DNA of 64,000 bases from Euborellia annulipes (Eukaryota > Arthropoda > Insecta > Dermaptera > Anisolabididae), in contig JAKCPI010004294.1 in the NCBI GenBank assembly GCA_023213315.1, forward strand, positions 145,344 to 209,343. The letters run 5' to 3'. The position numbers and the translations under genes were made by a program. Shown piece after piece: positions 22,185 to 33,859 of the stretch (positions are counted from its first letter, which is position 1; each line of letters starts with the position of its first letter). The notes beneath the pieces are model-generated. The model had not been told where the DNA came from and did not search any database. It saw nothing but the letters and a program-made list of their open reading frames with translations.

Positions 22185-23849
22185 TATGTAGATTTACTGC
22201 GTAGAAGTTTCACTTCTTAGTGTCTAATTTCGCCAATATGAATACCCAGCGTTTTTTCTTTTTTGGCTATTTGTGTGAATGATTAAGAACCAAAGACCTA
22301 TGTCAACCAAAATCAACAAGAAAGTACTGTATATTTATTTATTTTTTTCGCTATTAGATCAGCAGTTATTGATTTTCTAGGAGGGGGCAAACACTCCCTC
22401 TTGGTCTGTCTCTCCCCAGCCATAGGCCCCTATATACGGTTATAAATGCTTGCCAAAACGTTCCAAAAAATGATTGTTTTATCAAGGGTTATTTGTCTGA
22501 CTGCATTCATCCCCATTGGCAATTATTTCATTTCTTCCTTCCTAACCGCATCTCATTCAATTAACAGACAAAAATAAAGACATCAAAATAATTTATGATT
22601 TTATAAAAAAACATTTGATTAACACATTTTTTTATTTTTCCTTATATTCTTCGCATACTATAATTATTCCAAAAAGCAGAAGATATTCGTTTATATACGT
22701 ATATATAAAAAAAAAAAATATTTAAATTTACCAGATATTTTTATTCTACTAATGGATTTTTTTTTTTTGCAAACATATATAAAAAAAAAAAACATGACAT
22801 GAAAATATGCAATATTTTATTTAGGATTTTTCCTTTACTTTTAAATTTCAATTGAATAATTTTATAGATTAGATCAAAGATGAATTCTTTCTTTTACAGA
22901 GCTTCTTTACTTTATATGGACATTTCTTACAAATATCAAAAGACATCTTATAGAAGCAATATGAAAAATTAATTTTTTTTTCTAAAGGAAAAATTTTAAG
23001 ATTTCTCAAATATTTTCTAAAAAAAAAATCAATTACGGTCATATATTCAAAGCCTATTTATTCGTGACATTTTTTTCTTCTTTCTTGTGATGTCATGTGA
23101 GTTCCTTTTGAATTTCTTCGTACTAACAAAATTATGTTATTAAAAAATAAATATATTACTAGGATCGTTTCGTTAGTTGTGGTCGAATTCAATAAAGAAA
23201 CTTCCTTGGCTGCAACTTCTTGTTTCAGTTCTCTATTTACACATCAATTATATTTTATTTCTTTATTTGAACTTTTAATTTGTATGCTCTGCCGGTCATA
23301 TAATATGCAGGGGCTTCAAAGTGCGGAGATCAAGGCTGGCATTTTCTTTTCACTAATCTTGTCAGGCTGCGCGACGGTTTCTTCTAAATCTTTAAGGGAG
23401 TTCAGGAGCGACGTCTAAACGTACTTTAAAAAAAACTAGACTATTATAAAGAATTTTTCAATGCGTTTTTTTTTTAAATGAATTAAATTCATAAGAGATT
23501 ATTGGGACATTGAGCTATAATTTTTTTAATGACTTATTAAAAAATTATCGTAATTAATTTTTTTGTTATCAAGCAAATACAAAAAACAATCAGTCCCAAT
23601 ATTCTTTAATTTTTTTTTTTTTTAAATTTAAAAATGAATTTATTGTTATTATTAATCACATATTAATTAAAAAATTTTTAAAATAAGCTTAAATGAATTA
23701 TTTAAAAATCAACTGTGAAATTAGTTCAGCATTCTTGCAATAAATGGCAGGCTAGTCTAACAGCTGATCCCGTAATAGTGTATGTCTGGCCTATATTTAT
23801 ATATTTTTATGCTTTTATAAAAGATAAATAATATATAATAACATTTATA
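22185..23849. other. AT-rich non-coding DNA with a hAT-like end
   Basis: At 22378-22435, AGGAGGGGGCAAACACTCCC and CCAGCCATAGGCCCCTATA resemble the GC-rich ends of some hAT elements, but no partner or duplication was found. The rest is featureless apart from homopolymers. Confidence 0.4.
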
Positions 23850-23861
23850 AAGTATTTATTG

Positions 23862-24126
23862 GCCCTCGGGGCATGGCGTAGAGGTTAGCGTGCTAACCTC
23901 ATATACCAAACGTCGCGGGTTCGGACCCCAGGCAGTCCGATGATTTTATTTAAGCCAATTGGATACCAAATGGCTTAAATAAGAATGCCTGGACCCCAAT
24001 ATATATAATTTAATAATAACGGATATCGTAAATGTCTTAAATGGCCTAAGTTGCCGAAAAGACAGTGTGAATGTGTGTGTGAGTGTGAATGAGAAAAAAG
24101 TGTGAGTGTTTTTAAAAAAAAAAAAA
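23862..24126 (+). repeat. SINE1, full-length copy
   Basis: It has a GGCATGGCGTAGAGGTTAGC box A region, a GTCGCGGGTTCGGACCCC box B region, GCAGTCCGATGATTTTATTT, the ATTGGATACCAAATGGC palindrome, a GTGTGAATGTGTGTGTGAG tract and poly(A). The duplication AAGTATTTATTG (23850-23861 and 24127-24138) is perfect. It is the same subfamily as 15312-15575. Confidence 0.93.
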
Positions 24127-24138
24127 AAGTATTTATTG

Positions 24139-25251
24139 TTAAAAAATCGATGAAAATCAACCAAATGCATTAAATATTATTTGCTACCATTCTGACATCT
24201 CTGGGCAAATTTTTGAATTACTTGATTTTTTGGTCATACTTTTTATGATACACAATGCCCTCTTATCGGGAAAAACATGCGTAACCACTTCGCTCCTATT
24301 CCCCCTTAAATAAAATTAATTTAATTGATGTTTTTTCACAGAAATTATATTTTCGTATAAGCTATTTCATTTTGATATTTTAATATTCTCTAATCATAAC
24401 CAATAGTAATTTTATATAAATATAAAAGTGATTACTTTTATATTATCCTTTGCAGTGACTACCTGGAGAATTTTTTGTCTGGATTTTTTATTTACAATAC
24501 AATACACAGTCTATCTTTATATAGATAAATGGAGTGAATCTACACATAATACTAAATACTCAAATAGAAAGCATATCTCGAATTAAATTGTATCTAAATG
24601 AATGTTCCTTTAGACTTTACAAGACGAAAATAGGGAATGAAGATCTTTCTTTGATTAATTTGATTAATTATAAACTTTTAAAATCTTATTTAAAAAAATA
24701 TATATAATTACAAAAGAAAATAGTTTGACTCAAACGTTCAATCCATTAAATTTAATATCAAAACAAAGCATTAGAATAATAGTACTTATTATTAGTATTC
24801 AAATTTAATTGGATTAATTAAAAGGCAAACAGCTCCTACCCTTGTTGCAAATTTATTATCTCTGCTGGCATGTAAACAATATTACAACCGAATAAACTTG
24901 TTTTAATATTAAATGGATAAAAAATTTTTTAATATTAGTTGATTAAAAATTTAATATTTTTATTGAATAAATTTATTAAATATCTTTTCTGTTTGTGAAT
25001 TCAAAATGTAGGTAAAATGCATGATTAAGGTAAGGGAGGGGAGAGGGTTTGAGATTAGGATTGTATCCTAATACTGATCGGTTTGCTCCCTCGATAGTAT
25101 TTGTCATTTTCTATACTATCCGATTAAGGCAATAAATTATAAACAAAAAAAGAAGAAAATTGAGTAAATTTTATTTAAAATAAATAAATTTTTTTTACTA
25201 AAGGGGTAGGTACTAAACCACGATTCGCATCTACAGTATGTACATTTTATC
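24139..25251. other. AT-rich non-coding DNA
   Basis: No recognisable gene or element. Confidence 0.5.
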
Positions 25252-25303
25252 TTTTTTACTTTCTTCTACCTATATATGAAATATATAGAGAGGAAGTATT
25301 GGT
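25252..25303 (-). repeat. HP right-terminal hairpin alone
   Basis: TTTTTTACTTTCTTCTACCT, TA-rich loop, then ATATAGAGAGGAAGTATTGG. The rest of HP is missing. Confidence 0.65.
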
Positions 25304-25415
25304 TTTTAGACTTATGAAGATTTGTGGATGACAATAATAGGTGAATCATACGTCATCAAAAATAGGAGAATCTATACGGATCAAAAGAAATTAAATATTA
25401 TAAATTTCTAGCCTT

Positions 25416-25872
25416 TTTTTTACTTTCTCTTACCTATTTATATTAATATATAGAGAGAAAGTATTGGTTTCATGTTAAAAATTTGGATGTGTACACGTTT
25501 TGAGATCCACTGAGTCCAAAAAAGTGATTTTTGCAACATAGTCTGTCTGTGTTCAATTTAAAGCTGATGTACTTTTTTCAGTTTTTTTCGATTTTCTCAA
25601 AATTCTCTCCAACGATTTTGATTAAAATTCGAAAATCAATTATTTTTATCTAACCAAGCTGTGAGTGTTATTTATTGGTGAGGCCAAACATTTAATGGCC
25701 CCCGGGAATCGAACCCAAGATCTCCAGCCTTTCCGGGGCATAGGCGTGCTGTCCATTGCACCAGGCCACCGAATTAATTATTTTTTTTACAAGCTCTTTA
25801 AAATGTATATTCACATTTTACCAAAGGTAAGAGAAAGTTATGTTCTGTGCGACCAGTCACACCAGATTTTTT
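25416..25872 (-). mobile_element. HP element, deleted copy interrupted by SINE3 (HP-D)
   Basis: The right hairpin (25416-25465) and body blocks such as GAGATCCACTGAGTCCAAAA are present, and the left-end text ACCAGTCACACCAGATTTTT is at 25853-25872. The microsatellite section and most of the left hairpin are deleted. A SINE3 copy sits inside between duplicated AATTATTTTT. Confidence 0.75.
25648..25775 (-). repeat. SINE3 copy 2, inserted in HP-D
   Basis: On the minus strand: GGCCTGGTGCAATGGACAGC (box A region), then CTTGGGTTCGATTCCCGG (box B region), then GGCCTCACCAATAAATAACA. A perfect 10-bp duplication AATTATTTTT (25638-25647 and 25776-25785) flanks it, and the HP sequence continues on both sides. 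Confidence 0.9.
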
Positions 25873-27212
25873 ATAAATTTCATCTAATGAAACACCATTT
25901 TCTATAAGATAAATACAATTATATATTAATCTTTACAATAGTACATAATAATTGACTTTTCTCTCAGTTCTTAGCACCTTAATGAGTGTGGGAATACAAT
26001 CTTAATCTCTTCCTTCAGGGATTATTTTGATTGTTAGGGTAAAGTTAGCTATTTTCTTTTTGTATAAATCTTCCGAAAGCTTGGTTAAATTTGTCATTTA
26101 ATGTCAGTAGATGTCAAGTTTGTCTTTGTTTTGATCTATTGATTGCATTCTATTCCTCGTCGATCCTCTATTCTCTCTAATGACCCAGCCTCACTCTTGA
26201 GGCGAACTCTCTAACCTCCAGACAACTCCACTCTGGAGCTACATCTGTATACATCGGAGAAAACACCTTAACGACCCTCGAAGCTCTCTCACTTGCTATT
26301 ACAACAACAACTAGAGCACTTGGAGAAATGGTTTGGATTGGGTTTGGGGAGATTTTGACTTGAGCTGCTCAGACATTAACACAATAACGCTGGAATTATT
26401 CTATTCAACAAGAAGAAGAGAAAAATACAAAGGGTTTGTGGATAAATTTCCATATAAGCAACCACAGAGTTTCATTTAGAGCAAAAAGAGAGAGAGAGAG
26501 AGAGAAGGGAGAAAAGAATGAGATAAAAAACATTTACGATAAATTAAGAATATTTTATATTTCCTTGTTAAAAAAAAAAAAAAAATATCGAAATTAATTT
26601 TTTTTTTTTTTTTTTCAAAAATTTTTTTGAGAATTTACCAGGTATTACTAAATAAATTTTTTTTAACACTCACACTTTTTTACCATTCACACTCCCACTA
26701 ATACACACAAACTATTGATACACAGTTCTAAATTATTCATAGATCTCCTTAGCCAATCTAGAGCATGTTCCCAACGGGGGTGGTTTCGCCGTTTATTAAT
26801 ATTTTTGCTGAAACTATCAATGAGGGCGGCGGATAGGCGGATTCCAGGAATTAAATAAAAAAAAATTAACATATATTTATTTCCCCCTTCGATACAAATC
26901 AAAAAATATTTTGTGTTTTAATTAAACAATTTTTTTGTTTAGTGAGTTTTAATTAAACAATATTTGATAGTCATTTTATTAATTTATGATTTTTTCTAGG
27001 CAAATTAGATACAGATAATATCAAACAATATTTTAATATTTCATATAAAATTAACACCTATAGACTAGAAGGTGTTGAAATTTTTTTTCTTCCAAAGTGG
27101 GGGGGGGTGGGGGGTGGCCCAGAATGAGCTAGGAACCTATGAACCACTAGGTTTTAAACTTATACCTATGGTAGTAGCCCTTTATTTTCAATCTATTTAT
27201 TTCCCCATTTAT
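25873..27212. other. AT-rich DNA with a mixed-composition patch and a SINE1 tail
   Basis: A less AT-rich patch at 26140-26480 has no recognisable frame and ends in (AG)n at 26491-26505. At 26657-26705 the minus strand repeats the SINE1 tail (GTGAATGGTAAAAAAGTGTG). There is poly(T) at 26600-26616 and a G-run at 27099-27117. Confidence 0.45.
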
Positions 27213-27290
27213 TTTTACTTTCTCTTACCTAAATATGTAATATATAGAAAGAAAGTATTGCGATCATATCTAAAATTCGATGTCAAGGTT
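27213..27290 (-). repeat. HP right-end fragment
   Basis: TTTTTACTTTCTCTTACCTA, TA loop, GAAAGAAAGTATTGCGATCA and then AAATTCGATGTCAAGG before the match is lost. Confidence 0.65.
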
Positions 27291-29462
27291 TTTTTTATCT
27301 TACCTTTTTTTGTGTATTCATTGAAAAAAAATTATAAAATTTTGAAAAGAGGAAAAATTCACCTTCATATTTCTTTCAATATTAAAAAAAACTAACATTT
27401 CTTAATACGATATCCTTCCAGCTTTAATATTATTCGAAGGTTATTATTATGGTTATCTTTGTTTACGGAAACGTCTCCTCAGACGAGAAATCAATTATTT
27501 TCATTACCGGTATTTTACTTAATTATCAAGTGATTTGAATTTCTAAAATTCTTGCATACTGAATAAGCTGTTTATTCGTATCTTAAGGGCCATTAAGCTT
27601 TTTGATGACACTTTCTATCTCTTTCTCTCTCTTGCCTGTCTGACTTTGTCATTAATTCATATTTATTTTGAATGTTCTTTTTTGGTAAAAATCTGTTTAC
27701 TTATTTTACCCTCATTCTTTCTTTCAATTTATTGGATATTTTTACCAAAATTGACCTTATGAAAGAGTGATTCCTTTCTAAACTTTTCTCGAATCTCGAT
27801 ACTGTGATACCTTAATTAAATTAGTTTGATTATAAAAAACTAAATATCAATATTTCATTAAATTCGACATCAAAGATGTCCTCATTTGTTATCTTACATT
27901 TTTGAATATTTAAATACATTATAATATAAACATAATAAGTCAAGTATAAAGCAAATGTTTATTAATATTGTAAAATTTAATTAAATCCGTAAGGTAAATG
28001 CACTTTATATATAAATAGCAAATGACGATTTTATTATCGCATATATATAATAATATACTAAAATACGTTCGTTAGTCTGTAATAAATTCCAATTGGTATT
28101 AATATATTAATTAATTAAATCTTATTTAAGCAATGATAACCTTTGGGCTGTTTATGTCGATAGTAAAATTATAGAAAGGGTTTTCTGATTGATCTCACCT
28201 TATTCGAACTTTATTAAAAGCTCAAGTTGGAAGCAATTAATAAGTTGAATTATTCGAAATTAGATTTCCAACCTTTCATAGAGTTAAATTCTATTATTCT
28301 CTTGAAATTAATTAAAAAGATATATAAATCTATTATAGTTGACTAAAAAATTTTTCTTCCATTAAATTTTCCTAAAAATTTTTACTCAAAGCTATGTAAT
28401 AAAAGGCCGACTTATCTAATTATTAAATTATTTGTTTTCTAATCTTAATTAGAAAATGATATATTATCACCAAACCGTGAATGTAAATTGCCATAATTTT
28501 TTGATCAGTAAAAGAGGAGTTCCAAAAGAATCGCCGTTGGAACATAAAAAAAAAATTTATATCCTAAATTATAATCAGATATAACCAATTATAACTACTT
28601 ATATCGTCATTATACTTGTATAAGCCGATCTCTCCCAAAAATTATATTCTTAATAATATATATTCAGTTATTATCGAAATTATACTCAAATATAATTAAA
28701 ATATATAGCATATCTTGGCTCACTTCTAGCGAGTTCGTGGATGGCTACCGCGAGCTAAGGTTCGCATTTCTTGCTTTCCTTTATGTCAGCCTTTATTTAT
28801 CTTTTTTCATATCAAGCGTCAGGCCGTGAGACGGGCTTGCTTTTCTATCTGTCTCATTTTAAAATAATTTTGCCGACCCCACATAAGGATAAGGCCAAGA
28901 TAGAAGAAGAGTAGTATATATATTCCACGAATGAATATGATGAATCACATCCTCTGCAATATTTGTTGATGAATTTCGTGAGTGGAGGGGCCAGGCATTA
29001 TTGTGCCAATAAGGGAATGAATTTTAAAAGGAAAAAGTGCAATTTTTTTTATACATAGAAAATTTAATAATTATAATAATTATATTAGCGCTTTCCTTTT
29101 TTTTTGCCGTTAACTATTTATCTCTCTTTAATTATTAACAAAGGATAAGTGGGGAAAAATAAATTCAAATTAATCAAATTAAAATTTTTTGTATTCTATA
29201 TCAAGAGGATCTTAATAAAAACATAAATTCCAAAATACTCTGTCATTTCTAACAAAACATAAATAATTAATTTCTCTTTTTATTCCTGAGGTGAAGCTAG
29301 TTTAACTACAGTAGTATTGACGTCCAAGAGAACATGTTTAATGGATTTTTTTTTTTGGAAAGAAGATGTACAAATTATAAAATGCTTTAGAAATTAATGG
29401 AAATTTATTTTGTACAATAATTTCAGAAATTTGTGAATACAAAGAACAAAAAACGATTCAAT

Positions 29463-29501
<39 letters not shown>

Positions 29502-30768
29502 ATTCACCAGCACCTTAAATTCCATTAATTTCTAAAGAATGTTTTTGTTTTTACTAAATGTCTACTACTTTTATTAATTATTATATATTATACAATATTT
29601 CGATTAGTGAAAGCCTTCTAATTCTTATTAATTTGCCTAAGGGGGGTAAGCTCACGGTCTATTGTGCGAAAGGAAAAAGCCTTAGCTCGGATAACTTGTG
29701 ATCATCATTCACAAACTCGCTAACTTCGTTAAGTGAAAGTAAAATAAAATTTATTTCGGAATATAATCGAAAAAATTTGGAAAAACAAAATGTATGAGCG
29801 GGAAAGGGCGAATTATTAAATGTATCTTTCGCATTCCATTTAACCCTATTTATATTAGTTTTTACCCTTTTTTTAAGTAAAAAAATATTGCTGAGTTACT
29901 GAAAAATTGAGCATTAAAAGCGGATTAGAGTCCAAGATAAATAATAAATAAAAAATAGTCTTAAAAAATAAGGAAAATACATTTATCGCTTATAAGATAA
30001 ATTCAAAGTTGTTTATTAAATAAACTTTATATTCATGGAAAATAGCAAAAGAATCTTCTCTCTCTGATCCTATTCAAATATTAATTTTTTTTTTAATATT
30101 TACTAAATAAAATAAATAATAAAAAAAGAGTAAATTCGGAATTTGATTTACCCATGGAAACGAACTCAGGTCAACTCTTAAAAAGTATTCAAATATACGT
30201 TATATATATATATATAATTCTCGAGTTTTTTATTTACCACACAACTTCAACATCCCTTCCCTTGATCCATCCCTTTTATATCGAACAAGCGAAACCTTAT
30301 ATAAAAAAGTACACAAATAAAAATCAACTTGACAAAAATAGAAATAAAGATTCTTAGGATAAAAGCGTTATTTATTTATTTTTTTTTCTTTTTCTTGACT
30401 TTTTCCTTTTGTTTCGATATAAAAAGTGTAAATAAATGTTGAAGGAAATTTAATTAGCTTTCCAAAATTGTATAATTCCTTCATTTATCAAAATAACAAT
30501 AACTAATATGTTACAGACTAAAATATCACACATTGTATATTCAATTTCCTTTTTTTTCTGTCTCTTCCCCACCTTTTTTTTTTCTTCTATCTCTTCAAAA
30601 TTGAATTTTAATTATCTATTGTCTGAGCTTCTCTAAAGAAATTTCGTCCAATTAATCAATCGATTGAAATGAAATTCCAAACTTTGAAAAGTTTTTCATA
30701 TGAAAAAGTAATTTAATTAAGATGACAATTTTCCACCTCTTGTAATAAGAATTTGATTTATAATTCCT

Positions 30769-30807
<39 letters not shown>

Positions 30808-32162
30808 ATGCCATAAGTAAAAAAAAAAAGTGAAGTGCTGTTTTTAAGTTTTAATAAAGAAATTACGTTAAGGATGAACTATTTTCGCATCTCCCTCTCT
30901 CTTTACTCATAAAACCATCCCGACATCTGCCACAAAAACCGACATGTCCTTCTCATAAATTCCGGAATTAATATCCGTAGAAAGCTAATTAAATTTCTCC
31001 AGTAACTTTTCGTTTATATTTTAGAAATGATCGGAATCATAAACATAATAATGAAGAAAATATGAGGAACGACCAGTCAGCTGGAATTGATAAAAGTAAA
31101 TAGGTAAAAAGATCCTCCTAAAAACGTTTTATACTCTTTTTTTTATATGTTAGAAAATATATTACCTTTTTATTTGTAGAAAACAATAAATTTTATTCCT
31201 AGTAAATTTAATACTTTTTCAAAAAGATCATTATTTTTCAATTTCGCTTACTGACCATATGTACTTGAAAGAAAAATGCAATTTGACAGCTTATCTGATC
31301 TCGAAGTTTTTTTTTTTTAAGATTATTTTAATTCTTTTGGTAATATCATTATAATCGTTTTAGTTAACAACAATCGGCAAAATTAGTATTGGTGATATTA
31401 GTTAAATTAACCCCGTTGCTTTGAGTATGCTTAGCTTTTTACCTAGAAGTCAACTCGGAGTCAGAACTTCATTTACATTTCATGAATGATTCATCTCATT
31501 GGCGCTGCATAATGTTACTAAATGTTAGTTAAATAAACTAAATAACAACAATAAGAATTATTTGACTAATTTGTTATTATTATTAATTATTTATCAAATT
31601 ATTGATTTTTGTTTGTATAAATTGTTATTATATAGGCCTACATGTATTTTATAAAAAACTTTTTGTAAACCTGGAATCCCTATGTCCTACGGCTTGAGAG
31701 GTGAAATGAAAAAAAAAAATTGATTTATTATGTTTTTTGATTTTACTTTTCGGTACTATTAATTATGTATAAGTTTTGGAGTAAAAAAAAAAAACGATAG
31801 AAAATAAATAAGCATTATTTGCAAACAAAAGTAGTTCTTGTTTTTATTATATATTTAAAACATGGAATAAGGCTTACATGTATTTACTTTTCAACGAAAA
31901 AAATCAAGGGGTGTTAAGGTTTGCATAGTTTAGATAGAGTGGGAAAGTTGCGCATTTTTTACTTTTTTTAAAATAGCTTTTGGAACAGCGAAAGGGAAAG
32001 ACTGCTGCATAGCGACTAGTTTCAGTGGCAAATGGGTGGCCTAACCTGTGGCGTAAGTTATATATTTTTATTTACCATGCCTGGTTATTGTTTTCCTAAT
32101 AAAGTATGAACTTTCATTTGTTTGTTATTTCGGTTTTTTTTTTTTTTTTATTTGTTTTAAAG
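27291..32162. other. AT-rich non-coding DNA
   Basis: I see no gene. There are long poly(T) runs at 29465-29500 and 30771-30806. At 28716-28890 the text GGATGGCTACCGCGAGCTAA with GGTTCGCATTTC looks tRNA-like and may be an unclassified SINE. The segment 31960-32060 shares GCATAGCGACTAGTTTCAG and GGTGGCCTAAC with 36155-36205, a dispersed repeat of unknown type. Confidence 0.45.
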
Positions 32163-32325
32163 TTTTTTCGGCATCAAGGCCATTTAGACCCTATTTATTT
32201 CATATGATTGAAAGTCAATTGAATTGAAATAAATGTTTCTCGCTTGGAACGGGAAGCGAACCCAAGCCTCCAAGCATGAGAAGCTTAGTTCTTCTCTCTG
32301 AGCCACAGACCACGGGCCCATGTCT
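32163..32325 (-). repeat. SINE2-related, tRNA-derived
   Basis: On the minus strand: TGGCTCAGAGAGAAGAACTA (box A region), then CTTGGGTTCGCTTCCCG (box B), and the SINE2-like tail GGGTCTAAATGGCCTTGATG with CCGAAAAAAC. A possible 8-bp duplication TTTCGGTT is present on both sides but weak. Confidence 0.75.
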
Positions 32326-32656
32326 TTTCGGTTGTCTATCTTCCAGCAACATAAACTTATTTCTGCAATTCATAATAATTTCGTCGATTTTGGAAGGTAG
32401 CTAATACATATTTTATTGGATATTTCAATATGAATAAATTTTTCAATTACGTTTGTGAATTCTTTACTTATACAGTCATATACCCCCTTCACTAAGGGGT
32501 AAAAGTAAAAATGATTAAAGATTAATTAAACATATTAGATTATTTAATAAGTATTAAAATTTATCTATCTAATAATCTCTTCATTATTACATCAAATAGA
32601 TAATCTTTGCCCATATTACTATATTTAATTTATTTATTAATTTAATAAATTCGAAA
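32326..32656. other. AT-rich non-coding DNA
   Basis: No recognisable gene or element. Confidence 0.4.
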
Positions 32657-32664
32657 CTCATGAC

Positions 32665-32764
32665 TAGAGACCGGATTTTAAGCAAAATGCTTTTTGCTGA
32701 TTTTTTTTAGCGGCAGTTAATATTTTATTTTTTTCTCGAATAAGGAGGAAAAAAGGGGGTGGGG

Positions 32765-32795
<31 letters not shown>

Positions 32796-32845
32796 GGGGT
32801 TTTTTCTTTTTTTCCCTCTTTTGTTTTTTTTTATAATTTTTTTTA

Positions 32846-32881
<36 letters not shown>

Positions 32882-33201
32882 TTTTTTTTCCTTTTTCCCC
32901 CTCTCCCACGGCGTACCTAAGGGGGGGGGGGGGGGGCGGGCGCCCCCCAACATCCACATTTAAAAAAAAAAAAATATATATAAAAAAAATATTTTTGAAG
33001 CGGGATTGAAAAAATGAGGGAAATAAAAAACAAAATTGTTTGAAGGGGGGGGGGGGAAAAAGATATTATTTTTTTAAAAAATTGAAAAGGATGGGTGGTT
33101 GGGGGGTGAGTGGTGGTTTTATGCTTATTTAACAACTTTTATTCAAGTTTTTTGTGCTTTTTAAGCACTTTTGTCCATTTTTATGCTTTTGTCGGTCTCT
33201 A
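32665..33201. mobile_element. hAT-type element with expanded homopolymers
   Basis: The ends are TAGAGACCG and CGGTCTCTA, flanked by a perfect 8-bp duplication CTCATGAC (32657-32664 and 33202-33209). The inside is almost wholly homopolymer: poly(T) at 32767-32795 and 32849-32876, a 16-base G run followed by CGGGCG at 32922-32942, then A runs and another G run near 33045-33056. No transposase is encoded; frames in this region are poly-F/K/P/G artefacts. Confidence 0.85.
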
Positions 33202-33209
33202 CTCATGAC

Positions 33210-33786
33210 ATAATTAAATGACAGCGGTGTCTATTATCCCCACATTACTTAGATCAATTTATAAGCTACTTTTTAGAGTTTAAAAACTTCACAATTAGTG
33301 AGTTTAACTATGTAAATATTCAAACCTCTTTATGGATTAATTATTTATTATATTTTATTTTATCTCTAAAACAAACAAAAATTACATGCTATAAACAAAT
33401 GGATATTATAAATGATTTTATCTCCATCCTTCTCTTTTGACCAAAACTAGGTATGGAATTTTTTTTTTTACTGCGATCGAAACAAACGTTTTTGTCAAAT
33501 GGCAGGTGAACTGGGAGGGCGAAAGATTGACAGATAGACATGAAAGAAATATACTTAGCTCAGAAAACTCATGACCCACTTACACATAGGCCTATTTACT
33601 ACATAAGTTAAATGTAGTTAATTAATTCAGCTGTCTCTTCTAACTATTGAAAATATCGGAATAATATAGCCTATTATAAAAAAAACACTATTTTTTTTTT
33701 TCTTTACTTTTTTTTCAATCTCTCAACAGAGAATAACTCCAATAACAGAGAGGCATTGGCAATGTTTGAAAATTTTCACGATAAGT
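33210..33786. other. AT-rich non-coding DNA
   Basis: Nothing recognisable. Confidence 0.4.
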
Positions 33787-33859
33787 GAGATTTGAACTCG
33801 AGTTGTGTAGCAACTCTAGATTCCTAATCTGCAGCTTATCCGATTAGCCATTAGTCTCC
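33787..33859 (-). pseudogene. tRNA-like sequence
   Basis: On the minus strand: TGGCTAATCGGATAAGC (box A and D-arm), anticodon-like loop TTAGGAA between AGA and TCT, then GAGTTCAAATCTC (box B). The 73-bp length is right for a tRNA. The acceptor arms do not pair, the anticodon stem is short and no CCA-side discriminator is evident. It is a decayed tRNA or the head of a SINE, not a working tRNA gene. Confidence 0.5.

Noticed and set aside
27466..27495. GGAAACGTCTCC as another hammerhead end
   Set aside because: No CTGANGA or stem II lies upstream at a workable distance.
32664..33135. Several frames in the homopolymer-rich region
   Set aside because: They are poly-Phe, poly-Lys, poly-Pro or poly-Gly products of T, A, C and G runs inside a hAT-type MITE.
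33787..33859. A tRNA gene
   Set aside because: Boxes A and B are good, but the acceptor arms do not pair and the anticodon and T stems are short. Kept only as a tRNA-like pseudogene.
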